From positions 1 to 28,726 of the forward strand of contig CAZSVI010000037.1 in assembly GCA_964610205.1 (NCBI GenBank): 28,726 nucleotides of DNA, given 5' to 3'. Positions within the stretch are counted from its first letter, which is position 1. Each line of letters starts with the position of its first letter. Below the pieces are notes generated by a model, which worked only from the letters and a program-made list of their open reading frames with translations, did not search any database and was not told the origin of the DNA. Position numbers and translations under genes: made by a program. Positions 16,116 to 23,652 of this stretch are shown here, in pieces. The stretch is from CAZSVI01 sp964610205 (GTDB lineage: Bacteria; Bacillota; Clostridia; DSM-8532).

Positions 16116-18719
16116 ATGAAGCTTACACCAATGATGCAGCAGTATGTTGAAACAAAAGAGCAGCATAAGGACTGTCTGCTGTTTTTCAGGTTGGGTGATT
16201 TTTATGAAATGTTCTTTGAGGATGCGGAAATTGCATCAAAGGAGCTGGAGATTACTTTAACAGGCCGTGATTGCGGGTTTGAGGAGCGTGCGCCCATGTG
16301 CGGTGTTCCGTGGCATTCTGCCCATAATTACATAGCCAGGCTTATTCATAAAGGTTATAAGGTAGCTGTTTGTGAACAGGTTGAAGATCCGGCGGAAGCA
16401 AAGGGAATTGTCAGGCGGGAGGTGACACGGGTTATTACACCGGGTACCGTGACAGATCCGGCCATGCTGGAAGAGAAAAAAAACAATTTTTTGATGTCCG
16501 TGTATAGCAGGCAATCCTATTTCGGTATTGCCGTTGTCGATGTTACCACCGGGGAGTTTTATACGACACAAATCAGTTTCGGAAATACATATAAAAAACT
16601 GTTTGATGAAATATCCCGTTACCAACCCTCTGAAATCCTTGTGAACGCGCATTTTCAAAATGTTGTTTCCAGCAGGGATTTTAAAGAGAAAACAGGAATA
16701 TACATATCGGTTATTGACGAAGAAGCTTTCCAAAAGGAAGAAGCAGCCAAAGCTGTGGAAAACCTTACGGGAAACAATCCATTACAACTGCAGGAGCTTG
16801 CCCTGTGTGCCTCCGGAGGGCTTATGCATTATCTGAAATCCACACAAAAGGTCGACCTCGGTCATATACGAAAAATTTATTACTATCAGATTGAAAGCTA
16901 TATGATGATCGACAGCTCCAGCCGGAGAAATCTGGAGTTAACCGAAACCCTTCGGGACAGAAAAAAACGCGGAAGCCTTCTGTGGGTTCTGGACAAAACC
17001 ATGACTGCAATGGGGGGCAGAAAATTGCGGAAATGGCTTGAGCAGCCGCTTCTGGATATTGATCTGATAAACCTGCGGCTTAAGGCAGTTGGGGAGCTTA
17101 AGGAAAAATTTATGATCCGGAGTGAAACAACGGAGCTTTTAAAGCGCGTATACGATATGGAGCGTCTGGCATCAAAGCTTGTTGTCGGAAATGTAAACGC
17201 AAGGGATTTGTTATCGCTGAAAGCCTCTATGGGACAAATACCATATATACGTGACTTGATTTCCGGAATGGAATCTGAAATGCTGGCAGAAATACTGTGC
17301 GATATGGATCCTCTGGAGGATCTGTATCAGGTTATAGAAACAGCCATTTCAGAAGATGCCCCTCTTGCTGTCAAAGAAGGGGATATTATCCGCAGCGGCT
17401 ATTCGGAAGAAGTTGATAATAACCGAAAAGCCTTTGTGGAGGGGAAACAGTGGATCGCTGATCTTGAGACACAGGAAAAAGAGGCAACGGGAATAAAAAA
17501 CCTGAAAGTGAAGTTCAACAAGATTTTCGGCTACTATATAGAAATAACCAAATCAAATTTAAGCCAGGCACCTGAGCGATATATCCGAAAACAAACCCTG
17601 GTGAACTGTGAGCGGTTTATTACGGAAGAACTGAAAAAACTGGAGGATACCATTACCGGGGCCGAAGAAAAGGTTAAAGCTCTTGAGTATGATTTATTCT
17701 GTGGGATACGGGAGAGGATAGCCGCACAGGTTGGCAGGATTCAAATAACCGCCGAGCAAATGGCTTTACTGGATGCCCTCTGTTCCCTGGCGGAAACGGC
17801 TGACAGGGAAAACTACACAGCTCCTGTGGTTCATGAAGGCGGGGAGATAAAAATAACCGAAGGACGTCATCCGGTGGTGGAAAGGACACTCGGGAAAACA
17901 CCTTTTGTTCCGAATGATACCTATCTGGATGGTTATGAAGATCGGATTGTGATTATTACCGGGCCTAATATGGCAGGAAAGTCTACCTATATGAGGCAGG
18001 TTGCCCTGATTATGCTTATGGCGCAAATGGGAAGTTTTGTTCCGGCAAAGGAAGCTGTAATAGGTATTGCCGATCGCATATATACCCGGGTCGGGGCATC
18101 TGATGACCTGGCCGCGGGTCAAAGTACCTTTATGGTGGAGATGACCGAGGTAGCCAACATTCTTAACCATGCTACGCCGAAAAGCCTTTTGATACTGGAT
18201 GAGATTGGCAGGGGAACCAGTACATATGACGGTTTGTCCATTGCATGGGCTGTAATTGAATATATTAACGATACGGGACGATTGGGATGCAGAACCTTAT
18301 TTGCCACCCATTATCACGAATTGACCGAACTGGAGGACAAGCTGAACGGTATTAAAAACTGCTGTATTGATGTAAAGAAAAAAGGGGAGGACATTATTTT
18401 TCTCCGGAAGATCAAGCCGGGTGGCGCAGATCAGAGTTACGGCATAGAGGTTGCCAGGCTGGCCGGGGTGCCCCGGTTGGTTATTGACCGGGCCAGGGGG
18501 ATTCTTGAGGAACTGGATGAAGCCGATATCAACAAAAGCGGGAGAGCCAGAAAGAAGAACAAAAAACCCCTGGACGGCCAGTTGGACTTATTGTCAGCCG
18601 GGGATTTGTCTAAAAGCGAGCGGGATGTAATGGATGAAATACGGACAATGGACGTCACTTCATTAACTCCTCTGGATGCGCTGAACAGACTGTTTTCACT
18701 GCAGCAGAAACTGAAGTAG
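16116..18719 (+). CDS. mutS: DNA mismatch repair protein MutS
   Basis: MutS recognises mismatches and short loops and recruits MutL. The 867-residue length is normal for bacterial MutS1. The N-terminal mismatch-binding domain has the Phe-x-Glu motif, Phe29-Tyr30-Glu31 in GDFYEMF. MCGVPWH and the clamp and lever region with FNKIFGYYIEITK follow. The ATPase has Walker A GPNMAGKST (residues 616-624), DDLAAGQSTFMVEM, Walker B LLILDEIGRGTSTYDG and FATHYHEL, then a helix-turn-helix dimerisation part (GIEVARLAGVP). GGAGG at 16102-16106 precedes ATG 16116. It ends 14 bases before mutL in the same transcript. Confidence 0.97.
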   Translation: MKLTPMMQQYVETKEQHKDCLLFFRLGDFYEMFFEDAEIASKELEITLTGRDCGFEERAPMCGVPWHSAHNYIARLIHKGYKVAVCEQVEDPAEAKGIVRREVTRVITPGTVTDPAMLEEKKNNFLMSVYSRQSYFGIAVVDVTTGEFYTTQISFGNTYKKLFDEISRYQPSEILVNAHFQNVVSSRDFKEKTGIYISVIDEEAFQKEEAAKAVENLTGNNPLQLQELALCASGGLMHYLKSTQKVDLGHIRKIYYYQIESYMMIDSSSRRNLELTETLRDRKKRGSLLWVLDKTMTAMGGRKLRKWLEQPLLDIDLINLRLKAVGELKEKFMIRSETTELLKRVYDMERLASKLVVGNVNARDLLSLKASMGQIPYIRDLISGMESEMLAEILCDMDPLEDLYQVIETAISEDAPLAVKEGDIIRSGYSEEVDNNRKAFVEGKQWIADLETQEKEATGIKNLKVKFNKIFGYYIEITKSNLSQAPERYIRKQTLVNCERFITEELKKLEDTITGAEEKVKALEYDLFCGIRERIAAQVGRIQITAEQMALLDALCSLAETADRENYTAPVVHEGGEIKITEGRHPVVERTLGKTPFVPNDTYLDGYEDRIVIITGPNMAGKSTYMRQVALIMLMAQMGSFVPAKEAVIGIADRIYTRVGASDDLAAGQSTFMVEMTEVANILNHATPKSLLILDEIGRGTSTYDGLSIAWAVIEYINDTGRLGCRTLFATHYHELTELEDKLNGIKNCCIDVKKKGEDIIFLRKIKPGGADQSYGIEVARLAGVPRLVIDRARGILEELDEADINKSGRARKKNKKPLDGQLDLLSAGDLSKSERDVMDEIRTMDVTSLTPLDALNRLFSLQQKLK

Positions 18720-18733
18720 GAAAAGGGGTTTTC

Positions 18734-20644
18734 ATGGGTAGAATTGTTATTCTTGATGAGGTTACGGCAAATCAGATTGCGGCGGGAGAGGTGATTGAAC
18801 GTCCTGCCTCTGTTGTTAAAGAGATGGTTGAGAATGCGTTGGATGCGGGAGCTTCCGCCATAACGGTGGATATTGTAAACGGCGGTATAAAAGGTATTCG
18901 CGTCACCGATAACGGGGAAGGCATTGGAGACGATGATGTAACGATGGCATTTGAGCGTCATGCCACCAGTAAAATAAGGAGAATTGACGATTTGAATTCA
19001 TTATCGTCCATGGGTTTCCGAGGTGAAGCCCTTGCCAGTATCGCATCGGTTTCAAAGGTGGAGGTTGTTACAAAAACAGAAGAAGCAAAAAACGGGATAA
19101 AAGTAACCGTTGATGCCGGCAGCATCATCTCTTCCGAACCTGTCGGCGCACCGAAGGGTACAACCTTTATTGTTCGGGAGCTTTTTTACAATACACCCGC
19201 AAGGTATAAATTTTTAAAGAAGGATGCTGCGGAAGCGGGGTACATACAGGACATACTGCACCGGATCGCCCTGTCCAGGCCCGATGTATCAATAAAACTT
19301 ATAAGCCAGGGAAAAACCGTTCTGCATACTCCCGGAAATCATGACCTTCCAAGCGTCATTTACAGTCTTTACGGCAAAGAGGTTGCCCGTGCTGTACTAC
19401 CGGTAAATGCTTGCTTTGATGGGGCGGAGGTGTCGGGATATATCGGGAAGCCTGAAATTTCCCGTGGAAACCGCAGTCATCAGACTATACTTGTAAATGG
19501 TCGTTCTGTCCATAACAGGATTATAACGGCTGCCCTTGAGGAAGCTTATAAAACCAGGCTGATGCAGAAAAGGTTTCCGTTTGCCGTACTTAAGCTGCAA
19601 ATACCTCCTCAGTCGGTTGATGTAAATGTACATCCATCAAAGCTTGAGGTTCGTTTTTCCGATGACAGGAAAGTTTTTCACGCTGTGTATCATGCGGTAA
19701 CAGAGGCTCTTACGGTCACATCACTAATTCCGGGAAGACAGGGGGACGCTTCCATTGTCTTAAGAAGGCTTCCTTCTGAGAATCTGACAAACCCGGAGCA
19801 GCACGGAGAAAAAGACCATACAAGCCTGCTACAGCCAATGGAAGGACACAGGGACGCTTCCATTGTCTTAAGAGGGCTTCCTTCTAAAAACCTGACAAAC
19901 CCGGAGCAGCACGGAGAAAAAGACCATACAAGCCTGCCGCAGCTATTGGAAGAAAAAACGTACGTGCAGGACAGGAACACTTCCGCGGTAACAGAAGCGG
20001 AACAACTCAGGATAGCGGAAGGGGAACAGGAGATGCTGCCGGTTTCCCGTGATGAACGTGAAAAGTTGTTGCATGCCCGTATTCTGGGACAGGCTTTTAA
20101 ATCGTTTATCATACTTGAAGATGGGGAGGAACTGTATCTTATTGACCAGCATGCCGCACATGAGAGAATCCGATATGAAAAAATCAAAAAACAGTTTGCC
20201 GAAGGCAAATCATTGGGCCAGGGGCTGATAAGCCCCATAACGGTTAATATGTCCCAACTGGAAATGAATCTCTTTAAAGAGCGGTCAGGGTATTTTGAAA
20301 AATTCGGTTTTGAAGCTGAGGATTTTGGAGACCGAGCTGTTATTATAAGGGCGGTTCCGAGCATTCTTGACGGTGGTTTTTCAAGCCGGGATTTTCTTGA
20401 TATTCTTGAAAAACTGTGTCAGGAGATACCTGCCGTATCAGAAATCATTCCGGAGGAAACCTTATATATGATGGCATGCCAAAGTGCGATAAAAGCAAAC
20501 CGCAGTATGTCTGTCATGGAAATTCGGGGGCTGGTGGAAGATCTTGTCAAATTAAAAAATCCATATACCTGTGTTCATGGCAGGCCCATTATTATCAGCA
20601 TGAACAGAAAAGAACTGGATAAGCGGTTTAAGAGAATTGTATAG
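18734..20644 (+). CDS. mutL: DNA mismatch repair protein MutL with endonuclease motif and duplicated linker
   Basis: MutL is the GHKL ATPase that links MutS to strand incision. The N-terminal ATPase has KEMVENALDAGA (catalytic Glu30), DNGEGI and GFRGEALASIASVS. The transducer domain includes VNGRSVHNRII and DVNVHPSKLEVRF. The C-terminal domain has DQHAAHERIRYEK (from residue 471), the metal-binding endonuclease motif found in species lacking MutH, plus ACQSAIKANRSM and CVHGRPI. It should therefore nick DNA itself. The linker between the halves (about residues 337-409) contains two near-identical 36-residue units, described separately. The frame is intact at 636 residues. AAAAGGGG precedes the ATG. 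Confidence 0.96.
   Translation: MGRIVILDEVTANQIAAGEVIERPASVVKEMVENALDAGASAITVDIVNGGIKGIRVTDNGEGIGDDDVTMAFERHATSKIRRIDDLNSLSSMGFRGEALASIASVSKVEVVTKTEEAKNGIKVTVDAGSIISSEPVGAPKGTTFIVRELFYNTPARYKFLKKDAAEAGYIQDILHRIALSRPDVSIKLISQGKTVLHTPGNHDLPSVIYSLYGKEVARAVLPVNACFDGAEVSGYIGKPEISRGNRSHQTILVNGRSVHNRIITAALEEAYKTRLMQKRFPFAVLKLQIPPQSVDVNVHPSKLEVRFSDDRKVFHAVYHAVTEALTVTSLIPGRQGDASIVLRRLPSENLTNPEQHGEKDHTSLLQPMEGHRDASIVLRGLPSKNLTNPEQHGEKDHTSLPQLLEEKTYVQDRNTSAVTEAEQLRIAEGEQEMLPVSRDEREKLLHARILGQAFKSFIILEDGEELYLIDQHAAHERIRYEKIKKQFAEGKSLGQGLISPITVNMSQLEMNLFKERSGYFEKFGFEAEDFGDRAVIIRAVPSILDGGFSSRDFLDILEKLCQEIPAVSEIIPEETLYMMACQSAIKANRSMSVMEIRGLVEDLVKLKNPYTCVHGRPIIISMNRKELDKRFKRIV
19743..19958 (+). repeat. 108-bp tandem duplication within mutL
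   Basis: Two head-to-tail copies begin with GGGACGCTTC at 19743 and 19851, a period of exactly 108 bases or 36 codons. Each encodes DASIVLR(R/G)LPS(E/K)NLTNPEQHGEKDHTSL. Only scattered substitutions separate them over the first 80 or so bases, and the last 20 bases diverge more. The exact multiple of three keeps the frame, and the site lies in the poorly conserved linker. Confidence 0.93.
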
Positions 20645-20665
20645 GTTTACGGAGTGATGCCGGAT

Positions 20666-21595
20666 ATGGAAAAGGTTATTGTTATTGCGGGGCCTACTGC
20701 CTCGGGAAAAACGGAATTAGCCGTACGGGCGGCTGAAAAGCTTGACGGTGAGGTGGTATCCGCCGATTCAATGCAGATTTACCAGGGTATGGACATTGGA
20801 ACGGCCAAACCTGCGGTTGAAGAGATGCGTGGTATACCCCATTACATGATTGATGTGGCAAAGCCGGACCAGTCATATAGTGTGGTAGCATATAAGGAGG
20901 CGGCTGAACACTGCCTGAAGGATATCATTAAGAGGCGGAAACACCCCATTATTGCCGGGGGAACAGGACTTTACATCAATAGCCTGATTTACAATATCCG
21001 TTTTAGTGAAACCGTATGTGACGAAGATTTCCGGAAGAGGATGCTTGATTTGGCCGATAAGGAAGGCTCCGGTGTTCTCCATGAAATGCTTCAGGAGGTT
21101 GATCCCGTGAGCGCCGGCAGAATTCATTCCAACAATGTGAAGAGAGTAATCCGGGCATTGGAAGTGTACGAATACACAAAAAAACCGATATCCCAGCATC
21201 AGAAGGAATCCAGAATGATACCGCCGACCTATAAATATATGGTTTTTCTTCTGGATATGGAAAGGGAGGAACTGTACCGCAGGATTGACAAACGGGTGGA
21301 AAGGATGATTGAGGCAGGCCTTGTTGATGAGGTTCAGGCTTTACTCGATCGGGGCTATAAACCCGGTTCCATTGCGCTGCAGGCCCTGGGTTATAAGGAA
21401 ATGATTCGTTATCTGGAAAATGAAATTTCCCTTGAGGAAGCCGTAAGAATTCTTAAGAGAGATACAAGACACTACGCAAAGCGCCAGATTACATGGTTTA
21501 AAGGCATTAGCGGGGCTATATGGCTTGAAGGAGGGAGCGAAAATTTAGAAAAAAATACTAAAAAAATTCAAGAATCCCTTGAAACCTGTATATAG
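20666..21595 (+). CDS. miaA: tRNA dimethylallyltransferase
   Basis: MiaA transfers a dimethylallyl group to A37 of tRNAs reading UNN codons, the substrate step for MiaB. P-loop GPTASGKTEL, then SADSMQIYQGMDIGTAKP, GGTGLYINSLI, RALEVYEYTKKPIS and ALGYKEMIRYLE with the terminal KRQITWFK are all diagnostic. In-frame starts exist at GTG 20654 and ATG 20657, but GGAG at 20651-20654 is correctly spaced (11 bases) only for ATG 20666, giving 309 residues. It follows mutL by about 20 bases. The placement of miaA and miaB around mutSL in one transcript ties tRNA A37 modification to mismatch repair in expression. Confidence 0.94.
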   Translation: MEKVIVIAGPTASGKTELAVRAAEKLDGEVVSADSMQIYQGMDIGTAKPAVEEMRGIPHYMIDVAKPDQSYSVVAYKEAAEHCLKDIIKRRKHPIIAGGTGLYINSLIYNIRFSETVCDEDFRKRMLDLADKEGSGVLHEMLQEVDPVSAGRIHSNNVKRVIRALEVYEYTKKPISQHQKESRMIPPTYKYMVFLLDMEREELYRRIDKRVERMIEAGLVDEVQALLDRGYKPGSIALQALGYKEMIRYLENEISLEEAVRILKRDTRHYAKRQITWFKGISGAIWLEGGSENLEKNTKKIQESLETCI

Positions 21596-21607
21596 ATTAT
21601 ATACAAT
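21579..21607 (+). promoter_or_regulatory. Sigma-A promoter for hfq
   Basis: TTGAAA at 21579-21584 and TACAAT at 21602-21607 with a 17-base spacer overlap the last codons of miaA. Transcription would start near 21614, leaving a leader of about 58 bases before hfq. Confidence 0.65.
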
Positions 21608-21671
21608 AAGGATGATATAGAATTGTTAATATTTTCTTACTGATTTTATTTTTTGGCGAGGAGGCTCTATC

Positions 21672-21920
21672 ATGAACAAAAATATTAATTTGCAGGATGT
21701 GTTTTTAAACCAGGTCAGAAAAGAACACGTTCCCGTTACAGTCTACCTTACAAACGGATTCCAGCTTCGCGGCATGGTTAAAGGTTTTGATAATTTTACC
21801 GTTGTATTGGACAGTGAAGGGAAACAGCAACTTGTTTATAAGCATGCCATTTCAACCGTATCCCCAATGAAGGCTGTAAACATTATCTTTAACGATACGG
21901 CAAACCACAGGGAAGTATAA
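21672..21920 (+). CDS. hfq: RNA chaperone Hfq
   Basis: An 82-residue Sm-fold protein that forms a hexameric ring and helps small RNAs pair with mRNAs. The opening NLQDVFLNQVRKEHVPVTVYLTNGFQLRGMVKGFDNFTV is the Sm1 region with conserved Gln8-type and Asp residues. QQLVYKHAISTV is the Sm2 motif; the usual form is YKHAIS. Length and sequence are typical of Firmicute Hfq, with only a short C-terminal tail. GAGGAGG precedes the ATG. The miaA-hfq linkage is widespread in bacteria. A promoter at the end of miaA lets it be expressed apart from the repair operon. Confidence 0.96.
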   Translation: MNKNINLQDVFLNQVRKEHVPVTVYLTNGFQLRGMVKGFDNFTVVLDSEGKQQLVYKHAISTVSPMKAVNIIFNDTANHREV

Positions 21921-21979
21921 TCCGAATTATGCAAGCAATTGTTCCGTTGTTTTTAACAGCATGGTTACATCTGCATCTT

Positions 21980-22026
21980 ACCGCCGGAGTTAATATCTGT
22001 TGTATCAAGCGGATTCCTTCGGCGGT
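21980..22026 (+). terminator. Probable terminator after hfq
   Basis: ACCGCCGGAG pairs with CTTCGGCGGT over ten base pairs (one G-U) across a 27-base loop, and a TTTTTT run follows eight bases later at 22035. The long loop and offset U-run make this a moderate call. The rest of the 266-base gap before the tRNA holds no gene that could be supported. Confidence 0.5.
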
Positions 22027-22147
22027 ATGTACGGTTTTTTAGTTTTTGGACAATACGCCGGGCGTGTAAATGAAAAAAATTTTCAGGGAGACCAACTCAG
22101 AATCTCATTATTTTACCGGTACGGTAAGGAAAAATATAATTCTGTGT

Positions 22148-22176
22148 TTGAGTTTTGGGAAGATTTCAATTATAAT
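22148..22176 (+). promoter_or_regulatory. Sigma-A promoter of the tRNA cluster
   Basis: TTGAGT at 22148-22153 and a perfect TATAAT at 22171-22176 are 17 bases apart. The predicted start is near 22183, a few bases before the first base of the tRNA-Val. Confidence 0.8.
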
Positions 22177-22186
22177 AGATATATTC

Positions 22187-22262
22187 GGGGGATTAACTCA
22201 GCGGTCAGAGTGCTACTTTCACATAGTAGAAGTCGTAGGTTCAAGTCCTATATCCCCCACCA
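22187..22262 (+). tRNA. tRNA-Val(CAC)
   Basis: A complete 76-base cloverleaf with encoded CCA. Acceptor GGGGGAT pairs perfectly with ATCCCCC. The D stem is ACTC/GAGT, the anticodon stem CTACT/AGTAG with loop TTCACAT (anticodon CAC, reading GUG), and the T arm GTAGG-TTCAAGT-CCTAT. The discriminator is A. The A10-U25 pair in the D stem is unusual, since G10 is normal. Confidence 0.88.
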
Positions 22263-22266
22263 TACC

Positions 22267-22340
22267 GGGGCATTGGCACAGTTGGGAGTGCATCGCATTC
22301 GCATTGCGGGGGTCGAGAGGTGCAAATAAAACCACTCGAC
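22267..22340 (+). pseudogene. tRNA-Ala(CGC)-like sequence whose T arm is replaced by a hairpin
   Basis: GGGGCAT starts an apparent acceptor strand. The D arm is GCAC-AGTTGGGA-GTGC, and the anticodon arm is TCGCA/TGCGG with loop TTCGCAT (CGC). After GGTCGAGAG the match to tRNA stops. Instead, GTCGAG-A-GGT pairs with ACC-A-CTCGAC (22312-22340) around GCAAATAAA. No 3' acceptor strand or CCA is found. It cannot be a normal tRNA, yet the two 5' arms remain fully paired. Confidence 0.7.
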
Positions 22341-22389
22341 GGAACTACAGTCTGCAGCAGCAACCTGTCACCAATCAAAAAATTAATAT

Positions 22390-22420
22390 GGGCTTGTAGC
22401 TCAGCTGGGAGAGCACGCGG
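22390..22420 (+). pseudogene. 5' fragment of a second tRNA
   Basis: GGGCTTG-TA-GCTC-AGCTGGGA-GAGC is a standard acceptor 5' strand and D arm, identical in its D arm to the intact tRNA-Ala downstream. After ACGCGG the sequence no longer folds as a tRNA: no anticodon stem, T arm or acceptor partner is seen. Later pieces, including GGTTCGCATC near 22463, recall tRNA parts, suggesting a rearranged remnant. Confidence 0.65.
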
Positions 22421-22492
22421 TACGGTTTTAGCCACTTTCATGTAACTCACTTGGCAGTCACTCGGTTCGCATCACAACAATTGGAAATATTT

Positions 22493-22568
22493 GGGGGCGT
22501 AGCTCAGCTGGGAGAGCGTACGGTTCGCATCCGTAAGGTCGAGAGTTCGATCCTCTTCGTCTCCACCA
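22493..22568 (+). tRNA. tRNA-Ala(CGC)
   Basis: A complete 76-base cloverleaf with encoded CCA. Acceptor GGGGGCG pairs with CGTCTCC and includes the G3-U70 pair that identifies alanine tRNAs. D arm GCTC/GAGC, anticodon arm TACGG/CCGTA with loop TTCGCAT (anticodon CGC, reading GCG), T arm GAGAG-TTCGATC-CTCTT, discriminator A. The structure is regular, so it should be functional. Confidence 0.93.
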
Positions 22569-22572
22569 CACG

Positions 22573-22635
22573 GACATTACACGAACACCTACTTTTTCAA
22601 AGGCGGCTTTGCCGTAACGGTGTGGCTGTAGTGTC
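22573..22635 (+). other. Long imperfect stem-loop directly after tRNA-Ala
   Basis: GACATTAC pairs with GTAGTGTC (one G-U), ACACC pairs with GGTGT, and an inner CGGC-TTT-GCCG hairpin lies in the loop. The structure fills the space between the tRNA 3' end and the terminator. It may be a processing signal or the end of an inserted element. Confidence 0.45.
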
Positions 22636-22638
22636 AAC

Positions 22639-22684
22639 AAAAAAACAGCAGTCAAGGTTTTAGGCCTTGACTGCTGTTTTTTTT
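22639..22684. terminator. Strong bidirectional intrinsic terminator
   Basis: AACAGCAGTCAAGG pairs with CCTTGACTGCTGTT around TTTTAGG, with an A-run before and a T-run after. It can stop the tRNA transcript on the + strand and the converging minus-strand genes of the accessory region. Confidence 0.92.
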
Positions 22685-22688
22685 ATGT

Positions 22689-22871
22689 TCAAGTTTTTGA
22701 TTTTTCCTCTTCCTGTCTTGCCTCCCAGTCCTTGAATTCCCGTCGGCCCTGCTCGCTTTCGTAGTATTTCCGTATCTCCGGTACGAGAAAACGGGCGAAG
22801 GACTCGATGAGTTCCTGCGGGAGTTCTATTTCGGGCTGCTTGCTGGGCGGTTCTCGTTCGTGCTCTGCCAT
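22689..22871 (-). CDS. Small hypothetical protein of mobile elements
   Basis: A 60-residue highly charged minus-strand protein. The start at 22871 has AGAAGGGA six bases upstream and gives MAEHEREPPSKQPEIELPQE; an in-frame ATG at 22895 lacks a comparable site. The core IELPQELIESFARFLVPEIRKYYESEQGRREF recalls short uncharacterised proteins that accompany regulators and relaxases in clostridial integrative elements, but this is from memory and no function is known. It is mostly helical with an acidic and basic tail and has no membrane segment. It lies downstream of the XRE regulator gene on the same strand, 73 bases away, so they may share a transcript that ends at the bidirectional terminator. 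Confidence 0.65.
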   Translation of the reverse strand: MAEHEREPPSKQPEIELPQELIESFARFLVPEIRKYYESEQGRREFKDWEARQEEEKSKT

Positions 22872-22943
22872 CCGGTGTCCCTTCTCCGTATTCAATTATC
22901 AAGGTGCCGTTATGTCCGTCGTTTCCTTATATGCGCTCCTCCC

Positions 22944-23609
22944 TCACTTGCTAAAATTATCTTTATGAGCTTCCTCATATTCCTGTGCGAATCCATCCGG
23001 TAAATCTTCGATTGTCCGGCGGAAATATTCGACCGCTCTGCTCATGTAGAATTGGCTTAGGGCACTGGCATCCACAACGGAGCGGCCGAAGCGTTTCAGG
23101 AACTGTTCCATGCTTTCATTTTCCTGTAGGGCTTCATCGCTTATGTTCAGTTCCCGTACATACGATACATAGTATTCATAAATGGAGTCTTGCAGCGGAG
23201 CCATTACTGAAAGGATAAACAGTTGGTCTCCAAGGATTTCGGACAGTATCCGGGGCAGCGGCGCGTAAGCGTCCTGCTCCGGTTTGTCGTTTGGGTTGCC
23301 TTCTTTAAGCTGCTGAATATTCCGTATCGCGTCATCCGACAATCCGAGGCTGTCAACCAGCGCAAGGTTTTTATATACTCGACTCTCCGATTCACCCATC
23401 AGGTATTCATAGGTCACGTTGAAAAACTGATGGAGCCGTTGCAGATTGTAAGCGTCAGGAACGGTCTTGCCATCTTTCCACTGCGCCACTGTCTGACGCT
23501 TCACGCCGACGAAGTCCGCCACCTGCTGCTGACTTGAGCCTGTATCATCCATGATTTTTTGAAGCCTCACGGCAAAGGTCTTTCTGATTTCCGATTCTGC
23601 GTTTTCCAT
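22944..23609 (-). CDS. XRE-family transcriptional regulator
   Basis: A 221-residue cytoplasmic DNA-binding protein. The N-terminal helix-turn-helix (about residues 8-65) reads FAVRLQKIMDDTGSSQQQVADFVGVKRQTVAQWKDGKTVPDAYNLQRLHQFFNVTYEYLMGE, a textbook HTH_3 domain followed by the usual YLMGE end. The remaining 150 residues are helical and unassigned. GGAGGG eight bases before ATG sets the start at 23609; an upstream GTG is in frame but is less well placed. It diverges from the DUF3847/relaxase genes, so it likely represses them and itself from the gap at 23610-23862, as is common in mobile elements. Confidence 0.88.
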   Translation of the reverse strand: MENAESEIRKTFAVRLQKIMDDTGSSQQQVADFVGVKRQTVAQWKDGKTVPDAYNLQRLHQFFNVTYEYLMGESESRVYKNLALVDSLGLSDDAIRNIQQLKEGNPNDKPEQDAYAPLPRILSEILGDQLFILSVMAPLQDSIYEYYVSYVRELNISDEALQENESMEQFLKRFGRSVVDASALSQFYMSRAVEYFRRTIEDLPDGFAQEYEEAHKDNFSK

Positions 23610-23652
23610 CTGTTGCACCCTCCGTCCTTAATCGCTGCTATTAATATAAATT

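Noticed and set aside
19743..19958. Repeat units as a CRISPR array or inserted mobile repeat
   Set aside because: There are only two adjacent 108-base copies, without spacers, in frame within mutL; a tandem duplication explains them.
19690..20364. Minus-strand ORF of 224 codons opposite mutL
   Set aside because: It only mirrors the mutL sequence, including its duplicated linker; mutL motifs on the + strand explain the region.
22000..22399. Two + strand ORFs of 109 codons over the tRNA locus
   Set aside because: Both read through the intact tRNA-Val and the tRNA-like remnant, and neither has a ribosome binding site.
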